From positions 186,001 to 250,000 of the forward strand of contig CAKJVC010000073.1 of NCBI GenBank assembly GCA_918026815.1: a stretch of DNA of 64,000 nt. The letters run 5' to 3'. Each line of letters opens with the position of its first letter. Within the stretch, counting starts at the first letter, position 1. The DNA is from Chalara sp. BL73. Lineage: Eukaryota > Ascomycota > Leotiomycetes > Helotiales. Position numbers and translations under genes: made by a program. The notes beneath the pieces were generated by a model. It saw only the letters and a program-made list of their open reading frames with translations, ran no database searches and was not told the DNA's origin. Shown piece after piece: positions 32,113-41,473 of this stretch.

Positions 32113-33831
32113 TCAAAATGCATTTATTATAGCCCCACTAAGTGGATCTTCCTGAGGAATTCCTGTTCTTGTGTCCAGGTCGAGTTCGAACGGGTTAGTT
32201 ACGTCATGTCCATACACCGTCGACAACACATATCGGCAGGTCGCTATGTCGATTGTCCTCATCGGCAGTCTTTTCTCAACTTCTGGCAGCATCCAGCATA
32301 TTGTGTCTATGTCAGGGACAACCGAGTCCTGGCCGTGACGCAAGGCAACGCTTCTCTTTATGCGCTCGAGGAGTCCAGGATCCCGGATCTTCCTTGCCTG
32401 CCTCTCATGGAGTAGGACAGCCAAGAGATTCAAGCACTTTGCCTTTTCAGGCCCCGCGGCAAATGGCGTAAAGGGGTCCCAGGTCTTTTCATCTCGGTTG
32501 GCCTTTTTACGGAATCCGTAGAAGATACCACCGAACAAAGTTTTCCGGACCAGAATCCCAATGAGACTCCCCTTTATGGGGTATATCAGCCAGTCACTAT
32601 TTTCCAACTGTCCAGCTTCATCATGCCGCTTCTCTGGGTCTATTTGGGGAAACTGGTGGCACGCCATGAGGAAAGAAAAGGCATTCCCCGATGGTAGACG
32701 AAGCTGAGACAACGCTGAGATGGTCGAGACCTGATCAACCAATGCTTGCTGATCCAACATGTGCTCTGGCGATCCTCGATAGGAATGGAGCTTCCGTATA
32801 TACGCGAGAGCCCGGTCAGCCAAAGGCGTTCTGCCAGCTCGGCCTGGGTCATTATTGACCTCCGTATACGCGATTGCTAAGGCCAGCCAGTCCAAGTCTA
32901 GGGCCTCCTGTAAAAGAGTACCAAGAGACCCCGGGCTCTTTGGCTCGAAATGTGCAATCAGGGCAAAAAACAGCAGCTCGAGTTCAATGTCATAGTCAAT
33001 AAGTGAGCTCGCCTGCGTTCTGCAGTCTTTTGCCAGGGAAAAAAGGGAGTACACGCGATCTCTCGGGTCGGTGACCTCGAGCTGACGGTAAGATTGGAGT
33101 AGCCCTTGAAGATCTGATTCTTTACGTTCTTCTCGAGCCATCCGATGATTAAAAATGTCGAGCAGAGGAATGTTTCCCCAGTGAAACCAATAGCCTGTTT
33201 GGCCAATTGTTGCAATGCTACAGAACATGCTAAATTTTTCCCACGAGGTCTGTTTGGTGCCGCAGTAGAGCGTAATGTCTTTTGCTAGGATGGCCTCCTG
33301 CCGGATCCAGCCACGTCTCCAATACGGACGTTGAGCTAGGCGGAGACAGGCAGTATCCTTAACGTTCTTCGATGATTTAGAGGTACCAGGGTTATTAAAG
33401 TAGCCAAAGGCGAGATCGCTATCGTCGGCAGCTGGACCGAGGTAGGCGAGTACTTTCGCAGCCTGGCTATATATGCTTCCCATCAAAGTGACCTGGTGGT
33501 TCTTCTCCGAGTTGTTGTTTTGATTGATGCAGATGGCATCGATCCAGATGAGAAGATCCTGATCGGGTTTTCGAATACATCGCAGTGCTTCGAAAAGATT
33601 GGGTTGGACATGAAAAGGCTTGTTGTTCGCAAGGATCCACCGCCGGTGTGATGACTTGTCCCAACAGTACGAAAGGGCGAAGTATTCATGTGCTGTGGAG
33701 AGTGCTTCGTTTGTCATTTGACAACTGATGGGCTCCGCTCCTTCACCAGGGAAAATCCTAAGAAGCCGGAAGGTACGGCTGTTCTTGTCGAGTGGCAGAT
33801 ACCGGAAGCATGGTTGCTCTTTTAATGGCAT
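32113..33831 (-). CDS. HET-domain protein, intact
   Basis: Single exon, 572 residues from the ATG at 33831 (MPLKEQPCFRYLPLDKN); the frame extends to 33924 but without an ATG. The HET domain occupies about residues 45-200: YFALSYCW, LLIWIDAICINQNN, SIYSQAAKVLAYLG, and RPYWRRGWIRQEAILAKDI with LYCGTKQTSWEKF. The block TDPRDRVYSLFSLAKDC near residue 260 is typical of this HET class. The C-terminal 300 residues have no recognised domain. It is like the gene at 894 in architecture but clearly divergent, so the two are not recent duplicates. No nonsense changes are visible. The likely role is incompatibility-related cell death. Confidence 0.92.
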   Translation of the reverse strand: MPLKEQPCFRYLPLDKNSRTFRLLRIFPGEGAEPISCQMTNEALSTAHEYFALSYCWDKSSHRRWILANNKPFHVQPNLFEALRCIRKPDQDLLIWIDAICINQNNNSEKNHQVTLMGSIYSQAAKVLAYLGPAADDSDLAFGYFNNPGTSKSSKNVKDTACLRLAQRPYWRRGWIRQEAILAKDITLYCGTKQTSWEKFSMFCSIATIGQTGYWFHWGNIPLLDIFNHRMAREERKESDLQGLLQSYRQLEVTDPRDRVYSLFSLAKDCRTQASSLIDYDIELELLFFALIAHFEPKSPGSLGTLLQEALDLDWLALAIAYTEVNNDPGRAGRTPLADRALAYIRKLHSYRGSPEHMLDQQALVDQVSTISALSQLRLPSGNAFSFLMACHQFPQIDPEKRHDEAGQLENSDWLIYPIKGSLIGILVRKTLFGGIFYGFRKKANRDEKTWDPFTPFAAGPEKAKCLNLLAVLLHERQARKIRDPGLLERIKRSVALRHGQDSVVPDIDTICWMLPEVEKRLPMRTIDIATCRYVLSTVYGHDVTNPFELDLDTRTGIPQEDPLSGAIINAF

Positions 33832-34322
33832 TTTGGCCGACTCAGGATCTATTGTGACGCGGAATTGGTGGTGATGATGGTGAGGGGTAATGAGAGACGA
33901 GCTTACTGCATGTGATTTTGTCACAAAATTTGTGGTGCCTAAGGCAATACGTCGCCTAGCGATCTGCTCACGTAATCATTTGAACCTCAATACCCCTCAG
34001 CCGTTCGGTTATATTAAAGTTATTTCGTACGAAAGGGGGTCTCAAGATGTCAAGGTCACCCCCCATGTTTCTGCCATTGCTAAGACATCCAAAATGGGTA
34101 TAATTTACATGCTGCTTTAATGCTTTACCAATGAGTTTGTGCACCTTTCCGGAATCTGACTTTTTCAAGCCTCTTTGGTAAAAAGTCTAACGTAGTTCAC
34201 AAGCGAATGTTACACACAAGCGAATGATCCAAAATTTCTTGGCCTTATACAACATCATAAATATATCAATTATTACAAAACTACAAATGGCTCGTACATA
34301 GAATGAATCTGACATGCTTTCA
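33832..34322. other. 5' flank of the HET gene, nothing else recognised
   Basis: Contains the presumed HET promoter, including a CCACCATCATCACCACC tract. No other gene or element end is seen before the LTR-rich region. Confidence 0.45.
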
Positions 34323-34796
34323 GTTGTTCAAATTGTACAACAATCGAGTGAGCGAAGTGATATAATACTATTGTAGAATACACGCTTGTAGAATACAAAA
34401 GGAAGGGAACTGTCACGGCCCTGGCCCTATCTCGAGCTTGGCGCCAAGCACTGCAGAGCTCGGTAGAGCTTGGCCCCTGTTACCACAGGGCTCGGCACCC
34501 CAGAGCTTGGCAACCGACACTACAGGGCTCGCTTACACTGGCCCCTGGCCAGCCTCCTGTATATAAAGCACTGCTCTCCTTCCCGTCTTCTGCCTGTAGT
34601 TTGTTCTCTTCGTTATAACAATTGATAGTTGTTCATACCTTTGCATCCTTCTACCTAGATCCACGGATCGAGATCCCTGTGCAGCTTGAGTTGTTACAGG
34701 AACGCTCAGGTCCCGTACAGCTAGGACGCGCGCCAAGCGCTCCTAGCTACATAGGGAATGCTAAGCGAGCCTCGGCTGCTCGCATTCCCCGTGACA
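34323..34796 (-). mobile_element. LTR, family C, interrupted by a family B LTR
   Basis: Matches the family C LTR at 4653-4846 on both sides of the insertion at 34411-34698 (left block GTGAGCGAAGTGATATAA, right block ending CATTCCCCGTGACA). The left boundary is approximate because the first 30 bases have diverged. Confidence 0.7.
34411..34698 (+). mobile_element. Solo LTR, family B, inside a family C LTR
   Basis: A 288-bp element beginning TGTCACGGCCCTGGCC and ending TTGAGTTGTTACA, with GGAAC on both sides (34406-34410, 34699-34703). The uninterrupted family C copy at 4653 reads straight through this point, confirming the insertion. Confidence 0.9.
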
Positions 34797-35154
34797 GGAA
34801 AATAGACCATTGTGTTGGCGCTTTCGATGTAATGACGGAACGAAAGTGAACCGACTATAAGTCGGAGGTAAAGATCGGCAATACAACATAGGAAGAGTTT
34901 GTAGCTTTCTTTTATGATTTGCTTACGGATAAAAACAATCGGGACCTAAACACAGCCAGCAAGCTGGAAAACGTCAAGCAGCGAAAAAACCAGTCAGTAA
35001 AAGCTTTTGCAATACACTTGGAAACGCTCGAAAGGGAGCTAGGAATCGTAGACGACGCGCACCGTCAACGTATGCTATTCGGGAAGCTTAAAAATGATTT
35101 GAAAGCAAGCATTTTGCGCTATAGGGAAATTTCTAAAAGCCGGAAAGCGCTGAT

Positions 35155-35443
35155 TGTCACGGCCCTGGCCTTCTCTGACTCGGAGCTCACCACCGGATGC
35201 TCCAGAGCTCGGACAGAGCACAGCACCGGACACTTCAGGGCTCAGGCGGAGCTCAGCACCGGACACCGCAAAGCTCGCCTATCCTGGCTTCCGGCCAGTT
35301 CCTGTATATAGAGCACTGCTTTCCTTCCCTCCTTCTGTCCGTAGCTTGTTCTCTTAGTTATGACAATTGATAGTTGTTTACGCCTCTGAGTCTATCTACC
35401 TAGATCTACGGATCGAGATCCCTGTTCAGCTTGAGTTGTCACA
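35155..35443 (+). mobile_element. LTR, family B, ending the gag segment
   Basis: A 289-bp copy that cuts the gag frame. Flanks (CTGAT and TTAGA) do not match. Together with the inverted copy at 35468 it marks a deletion junction in the gypsy relic. Confidence 0.8.
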
Positions 35444-35467
35444 TTAGAACAAGCTTACCCAACTTTC

Positions 35468-35690
35468 TGTAACAACTCAAGCTGAATAGGGATCTCGATC
35501 CGTGGATCTAGATAGAAGGACTCAGAGGTGTAAACAACTATCAATTGTTATAACTAAGAGAACAAGCTACGGACAGAAGGAGGGAAGGAAAGCAGTGCTC
35601 TATATACAGGAACTGGCCGGAGGCCAGGATAGGCGAGCTCTGGGGCATCCGGTGGTGAGCTCCGAGCCAGAGAAGGCCAGGGCCGTGACA
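35468..35690 (-). mobile_element. LTR, family B, inverted, shortened
   Basis: A 223-bp copy, beginning TGTAACAACTCAAG and ending CCAGGGCCGTGACA, shorter than 34411 in the region between the TATA box and TGTCACGG. RT sequence resumes right after it. No target duplication. Confidence 0.8.
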
Positions 35691-35992
35691 AATATCCGCC
35701 AGGCTTTTTATCGGATCCGGATTTCTTCTGAATCTGAAGAACTTACAGCATTCCATACTCGCTATAGTTTGTTTCAGTACAAAGTTTTGCTTTTTGGCCT
35801 TACTAACGGGCCGGCAACGTTTCAGAGCTATATTAACACACTTTCCGAGATTTGCTAGATGTAATTTGCACGGTATACTTTGATGACATTTTGATTTATT
35901 CTGAAGACGAGCTACAATACGAAGCACACGTAAAGCAAGTAATCGACCGATTGCAAGCTGCAGGCTTACAGGCCGACATCAAAAAGTGTGAA

Positions 35993-36710
35993 TGTCACGG
36001 CCCTGGCCTTCTGGGGCGGAGCTCACCACCGATGCCCCAGAGCTCGGACAGAGCACAGCACCGGACAACCCAGAGCTCGGACAGAGCACAGCACCGGACA
36101 CCCCAGAGCTCGGACAGAGCATGACACCGGACAACCCAGGGCTCAGGCGGAGCTCACCACCGGACACCGCAAAGCTCGCCTATCCTGGCCTCCGGCCAGT
36201 TCCTGTATATAGAGCACTGCTTTCCTTCCCTCCTTCTGTCCGTAGCTTGTTCTCTTAGTTATAACAATTGATAGTTGTTTACACCTCTGAGTCCTTCTAT
36301 CTAGATCCACGGATCGAGATCCCTATTCAGTGTAACAGCCAGGGCCGGTTAGGGACGGATATCATAACAGCTACAGCAGCCACCAGCATGCAGCTATAGC
36401 AGCCACAGGCATACAGCTACAGCAGCCACAAGCATGCAGCTACAGCAGCCACAGGCATACAACTACAGCAGCCACAAACATGCAGCTACAGCAGCTACAG
36501 GCCGACAGCTACATCACAGTTGAAAGGATATAAGGAACAGCTAGAGCTTTCAGGAGGAAAGCAAGCTTGAGTTTATCTGTTAGACGGACAAGCATACTTT
36601 TGATATCAATACACCCCTATTTCTATTCTATTGCAGTCACGTGTCTTACCTGTTATATTGCAATCCCTCCTGTTGCCCTCTATTTGTTACATTCAGCTTG
36701 AGTTGTTACA
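35993..36710 (+). mobile_element. Solo LTR, family B, in RT, itself split by family D LTR
   Basis: Outer boundaries are TGTCACGGCC at 35993 and GAGTTGTTACA at 36710, with GTGAA duplicated at 35988-35992 and 36711-36715. Removing it restores the RT reading (KKCE then FSVKRTKYLGF). Its GC-rich left third has three to four degenerate CCAGAGCTCGGACAGAGCAC units. A family D LTR sits inside at 36331-36691. Confidence 0.9.
36331..36691 (+). mobile_element. Solo LTR, family D, nested in family B LTR
   Basis: A 361-bp element beginning TGTAACAGCCAGGGCC and ending CTCTATTTGTTACA, flanked by TTCAG (36326-36330, 36692-36696). It carries an internal tandem repeat of about 24 bp (CAGCAGCCACAGGCATACA type), roughly six units. 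This is the youngest of three nested layers. Confidence 0.9.
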
Positions 36711-36909
36711 GTGAATTTAGTGTAAAGCGAACAAAGTATTTAGGATTCATTATTTCGACTGACGGCATTCAAGTGGATCCAGACAAAATACAAGTGATCA
36801 AAAACTGGGAACCTTTTAAAACAGTTAAAGGAGTTCAATCTTTTCTAGGATTTTGCAATTTCTGTAGAAGGTTTATTCGGAATTACAACCAGATTGCAGC
36901 TCCGCTAAC

Positions 36910-37310
36910 TGTAACAAATAGAGGGCAACAGGAGGGATTGCAATATATCAGGTAAGACACGTGACTGCAATAGAATAGAAATAGTGATGTATTGATATCA
37001 AAAGTATGCTTGTCCGTCTAACAGATAAACTCAAGCTTGCTTTCCTCCTGAAAGCTCTAGCTGTCCCTTATATCCTTTCAACTGTGCTGTAGCTGTCAGC
37101 CTGTAGCTGCTGTAGCTGTGTGCCTGCTGTAGCTGTCAGCCTGTGGCTGCTGTAGCTGTATGCCTGTGGCTGCTGTAGCTGCATGCTGGTGGCTGCTGTA
37201 GCTGCATGCTGGTGGCTGCTGTAGCTGTATGCCGGTGGCTTCTGTAGCTGCATGCCTGTGGCTGCTGTAGCTGTTATGATATCCGTCCCTAACCGGCCCT
37301 GGCTGTTACA
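36910..37310 (-). mobile_element. Solo LTR, family D, in RNase H region
   Basis: A 401-bp inverted copy flanked by CTAAC (36905-36909, 37311-37315). Its internal repeat array (CTGTAGCTGCATGCTGGTGG type) has more units than the copy at 36331, which explains most of the length difference. Confidence 0.9.
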
Positions 37311-37737
37311 CTAACTTAGCTGACTCGAGCTGACTACGAGTTTGCTTTCGACGGAAAATGCACCCAAGCGTTCGACAAGCTTAGAGATATGCTAATAAGC
37401 GCACCTTTGTTGGCTTACTACGACACTGACAGCTAGTGTATGCTCGAAACGGACGCGTCTGACACGGTAGTAGCAGCCGTGTTCTCCCAGAAAGGACTTG
37501 ACGGTGAATGGCATTCTGTAGGGTATTTCTTTAAAACTATGGCCCCGGCGGAGACCAACTACTCTATTTACGACAAAGAAATGCTAGCTATTGTCAAAGC
37601 TTTGCAATATTGGCGTGCCGAGCTCGAAGGCACTAAAGATCATATCGAGGTAATTACGGACCACAAAGCTTTAGAATATTTCATATCTAGCAAGCTGCTA
37701 TCAGCGAGGCAAGCTCGCTGGGCTGAAATCCTTTCTC

Positions 37738-37911
37738 TGTCACGTCGCGTGCTCCTAAGCACACGTGACCCATATTAGGCGAGCTCCCCGAGCGCCTCGT
37801 GTATATATAGCATGCTCTCCTCGAGCTCCTTCTTCCTTCCTCAGCTATAGATTCTCGTATGATACCACCGTTGCCCTCTGTATCTGTAGATCCACAGCGC
37901 GTGTCGTGACA
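37738..37911 (-). mobile_element. LTR, family A, at the junction of two relics
   Basis: A 174-bp copy that ends the RNase H frame. The left flank is gypsy coding sequence and the right flank is an unrelated minus-strand coding relic. There is no target duplication, so the junction probably arose by recombination between family A LTRs. Confidence 0.8.
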
Positions 37912-38114
37912 ATTATGACATCGAAGTTCGATGCTTGGTTCTCCAAATCCACGATTCTTGCCTTCCAGTCCTTTATTGTATGTCGAGCCTGTTCCGCGGC
38001 TGCAAGCAATTTGTTTACGCCAAAATCTGCCATATCTTTAGCGGTTCTGCAATTTAAGAATCTAGCCAATTCCGGAGCTGTATCCGGCTAGCCGAACACT
38101 ATAGAGACTCTTCT

Positions 38115-38324
38115 TGTCACGGTCCTAGAGATCACGTGCGCTTGGTCATGTCGCGCCACAGCTGCGAACGCTCATTGGTTCGCCTAGCTAGGACCCTGGA
38201 ACTGGCCATGGTTATATGAGGGCAGTTCCAGCAGTAGTTGCACCTTTTCTCTTTAGTTTAGAATCCTTCGTATTAAGATACCTTACAAACAGCTATCACT
38301 GGCGCCTGTACTGGGATCGTGACA
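38115..38324 (-). mobile_element. Solo LTR, family F, with target duplication
   Basis: A 210-bp element beginning TGTCACGGTCCTAGAG and ending GGGATCGTGACA, flanked by CTTCT (38110-38114, 38325-38329). It shares GCTCATTGGTTCGC and the TTTAGTTTAG box with 52751-52935. Confidence 0.85.
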
Positions 38325-38332
38325 CTTCTGTC

Positions 38333-38504
38333 TGTCACGACACGCGCTGTGGATCTACAGATACAGAGGGCAACGGTGGTATCATACGAGAATATCAAGC
38401 TGAGGAAGGAAAAGGGGCTCGAGGAGAGCAGGCTAGATATACATGAGGGAGCCCTAGTGGCTCGGCAGCAGGGCACGTGCCCGACCAGGGTCGGTACCGT
38501 GACA
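38333..38504 (+). mobile_element. Solo LTR, family A, with target duplication
   Basis: A 172-bp copy flanked by CTGTC (38328-38332, 38505-38509), inserted only 8 bp from the family F LTR, so the two duplications overlap. It is the same subtype as 3681-3853. Confidence 0.88.
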
Positions 38505-38762
38505 CTGTCGTTTAAGGAGTCATTGTCAGGTCGGGAAGTTAAAGCTTCGCCGAAGTTCGAACGGCGCGCCATTCTTGTAGATTCGCTAGTAAAAGGCTCT
38601 AGCAGTAATCAATTGTCAGTGAAACAGTAACAGTAACAGTAACAGTAAAGGGTTTTTCTCGGGTTGTGTTATGGCAATACGCAACGCGTAAGCTTTGCAC
38701 GCGCGAGAGAACGGTGATTTTAATTCCTCCGCAGGAATAAGAGTTGATTGAGTTTAGTAAAA

Positions 38763-38939
38763 TGTCACGAACACGGTCCTATATGCCTGGAAGGGCGGGT
38801 TGTAGGTGCTTCAATACGAAAATACTAAACTAAGGAGAAGAGGTGGAGCTCTGGAAAAAGCTCTCAACTACGCCTGGCTCTCGGGCCAGGCGCTACTAGT
38901 CCCTATAAGGAACACACGCGAGCTGGTCACGTGATAACA
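38763..38939 (+). mobile_element. LTR, family F, replacing the 3' end of a gene
   Basis: Begins TGTCACGAACACGGTCC and ends CACGTGATAACA. The CorA-like frame on the minus strand runs into it, so its last 24 codons and stop are LTR sequence. No target duplication. Confidence 0.65.
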
Positions 38940-40607
38940 GTGATACTGCGCCTGGTTCTTGCGTCTATCAAGAAATTTCAACAAGCGCCACAGGAGATAA
39001 ACTCCTAGACCTGCAATAAATACCAACCCAGCAATAACTGAAGCACCATACCCCAATATTCTCAACCCCAAGTTAACGTCCTTTATCATTCCCACGAGAA
39101 AAGAGGTTGTAATCAAAGCCCACCCAATAAGAAGACAGGCTGCCAAACTGTACTGTATGAGCGGTTTGATATGCCTCCTAAAAATGTTGAATTCGTCCCA
39201 CTCGGCGAGCTTTTCTCTCCACCAGAAGAAGACTCTTAAAGCCAGGAAAACAGTCAGAACAATCGTAACAAGGAGGATTATCACGCCGCAAAAGTCGTAC
39301 AGCAAATAATGGAGGTTCGCAAAACGTGACTGCATGCTGAGCAGGCTTGAAGCCAGCGAGAGCGGAAGGAAAATGGAGGCGAGGATGCTGAGTAACCGGA
39401 CGCTAAGCGACTCGTGCATGCTTCGGGACAGCTCGAAGTACTTTAGATTGTTGTCCAACCTAGTTGAAAATCTGGACGTAGTTTTCTTCAGATCAGAACA
39501 AGTTGTTTGCAGCTCCACCGCAAGAGAAAGAAATTTCTCGGTGAGCCCTCTCTCGCCGGGGCCAGCGCGCAAGATTTCGACTAATGCGTCGACAGATCCA
39601 GCAAGGTCAGAGACCCGGTCGTTTAATTCCTCGTAAAAGTATGCGTCTGCTGTTATCTCTGCGAGCGAAGAGGCTGTCAATATAGAGCGACGCGGATCCG
39701 ACAGACTTTCTCTCCATCTCACATATTCCATTTGGAGAACGTGAACAAAGTCGGAGTGCTCATCCACCCTAGCGTGGCAGTAGCGAAGGAGTAACAGTTG
39801 CTTAGAGACATCCGAAGAGATGGCGTCTTTCAAAATGCTCTTATAGACCTCGTCCAGCCCAAGGAAGCGCTGGCAGAACTTTCCTAAGCAGACATCAACA
39901 AATTGCGCAGACGGCTGTTGTATATTTCGTTTCTGTAAGGAGCTACTTTCAAAGAGCAAGTCCAAATCGAGTCTCAATGACTTGCAAGAGATGATAACTG
40001 GTTTCAATTAACCACGCTAAAAGTCATATAGTTGGGGTCTACCCGCCTAGTATGTTGCCATCTGTATCTTCAGCTATGCGGAATTTCATCACACGTCGCA
40101 GCAACACTGCAGAGAGTGAGACCGAGTCCACGTTAATATCATCCTCCGATCCTTGATGTAGACCACCTAGCTCGTATGACTCAGATTTCCACCAAGATGC
40201 ATTCGAAGGACGTCTCCATTGAGCTATCATGGTTGGAGTCCGCTTTTTGTTGGCATGCGGTTGTGCTCTTGCGCCACTGCTGGTGAAATGGCTTGCTGAA
40301 TATGAGATAGGAAGTCCGTGTCTGTGGCAAGATTCTCCCCAAGATACACGCGAGCGGTGTTTTGGCCCTGACTAGGCAGACTTCCCAAGATCGTCTTTAC
40401 AGATTCAACCTCGTCCGTCCTCGCTAGGAGGTTCAGAGCGACTCCCTCGGCAAAGGAGACATCAAAAACCCTGAGACAACGTCGCCCGTCAGGGATAATT
40501 GGCCTCCAAATGTCTTTCCTGCTCCTCCTCCAATCGAAAAATTTGATAAATTCTGACGCGAGTTCTGCGACAGCTATAACGGATGCCGCGGCGCTGATTA
40601 GTTCCAT
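38868..40607 (-). pseudogene. CorA-like membrane protein gene with frameshifts and LTR-replaced end
   Basis: From the ATG at 40607 (MELISAAASVIAVAELASEF, like fungal N-terminal STAND-type helices) the frame runs to 40229, continues in a second frame (MIAQWRRPSNASWWKSES to KFRIAEDTDGN) and then in a third from about 39975 to 38868. The third part has LQKRNIQQPSAQFVD, YKSILKDAI, and a membrane segment LLSILASIFLPLSLASSLLS, which resembles the pore-helix region of the fungal CorA-like family, followed by two or three more hydrophobic helices. The first switch might be a tiny intron; the second, near 39970, looks like a one-base insertion. The C-terminus is cut by the family F LTR. The gene is probably dead. 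Confidence 0.6.
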
Positions 40608-40859
40608 TGTAGGAAGCGATTTGGAGGCGTGGCGGAGACGCACGAAGGAACGGCAGGAACGGGGGTGGCGGACGGGGAGCTGGGTCGATGGGAGAGAGTT
40701 GTAGCATCTTCGAGGGCTTCACGGCGGCTAGACGGCAACAAGCCTAAATTGTGTATTTGTTGGGCTTGGCGCAGCGAAGCGCGCCAAGTACGTGCAAACA
40801 GCGGCAGGATTAACTGAAGTATTTCACTATCGAAAATACTAAATTAAACCAACGGTATT

Positions 40860-40982
40860 TATTGAAGTGAAAAGTGCTTGATTCTTCTACAGAATGAGAG
40901 AAAACGAGTGATATATACATATTATAGGCTGAGACCAAACCTATTCCGTACATGGATCACGTGACACATATGGCCTTCAACA
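40860..40982 (-). mobile_element. Solo LTR-like element, family G, with target duplication
   Basis: A 123-bp element flanked by GTATT (40855-40859, 40983-40987). On the minus strand it starts TGTTGAAGGCC and ends CTTCAATA. It matches 3131-3266. Short size and TGTTGA start suggest a copia-type solo LTR. Confidence 0.75.
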
Positions 40983-41473
40983 GTATTCAACGCGTGAGCG
41001 TATGTGGCGAGAATCACGCGGGGCTCATTTATTTGGTTGATAATCATATTGTAAGACGGAAAGTTTGGGGGGTGACACGCCAGGATACCTGACACTAAGA
41101 TTTCGCATTTGAGCATGCCTCGCAACCACGGATTATACTTGCCACCTTCAAATGCAACACAACAACATCCGATTCTCTAAGACGACCGCAGTGCTTGGTC
41201 CCGCCCACAGCGCTGTCAACTGGCAGGAGGTAGAACACTCCTCGAGACGCAGCTGCGAACTAGTATCAAAGAGTTAAGTTAAGAGTCTGGCCTCGACACA
41301 AAGACTGTTTGCTAATGACTTGCAGGCGAACCATAACTCCATCTTCTTCTATTACGCCGAGAATGCTACGAACATTAATTATATCCGATTGTATAATATA
41401 ACTCCGGCCTCTAAAAACCAAATCCGAACTAAAGGAAATGAGAAACGATTCTCTATTCTTTCGTGCAACAGTC
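40983..41473. other. Intergenic, nothing recognised
   Basis: No gene or element end is supportable between the family G LTR and the transposase relic. Confidence 0.4.

Larger units (their letters stand above)
34860..37737 (+). pseudogene. Ty3/gypsy retrotransposon relic (gag, RT, RNase H pieces)
   Basis: Pieces in order: a gag segment (34860-35154; VKAFAIHLETLERELG, LFGKLKNDLKASIL); a reverse transcriptase segment (35691-35992; FQYKVLLFGLTNGPATFQSY, then after a 1-nt frameshift VYFDDILIYSEDE, the YxDD catalytic motif); its continuation (36711-36909; TKYLGFIISTDGIQV, FLGFCNFCRRFIRNYNQIA); and an RNase H segment (37316-37737; LETDASD, NYSIYDKEMLAIV, VITDHKALEYF). The pieces are separated by four solo-LTR insertions, and the RNase H part has two TAG stops. 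The region between gag and RT (protease and the RT start) is missing and replaced by two back-to-back family B LTRs. The element is dead. It is a chromosomal fungal relic. Confidence 0.85.
37912..38590 (-). pseudogene. Unknown coding relic split by two solo LTRs
   Basis: If the LTRs at 38115-38324 and 38333-38504 are skipped, the minus strand reads MARRSNFGEALTSRP (from about 38570) then, past a stop, ELARFLNCRTAKDMADFG and LLAAAEQARHTIKDWKARIV up to 37912. The helical, late position recalls C-terminal ends of fungal DDE transposases, but I cannot confirm the family. Confidence 0.35.

Noticed and set aside
38615..38650. AACAGT hexamer repeats considered as telomere-like sequence
   Set aside because: Only about four units, and not the fungal TTAGGG motif; a small microsatellite.
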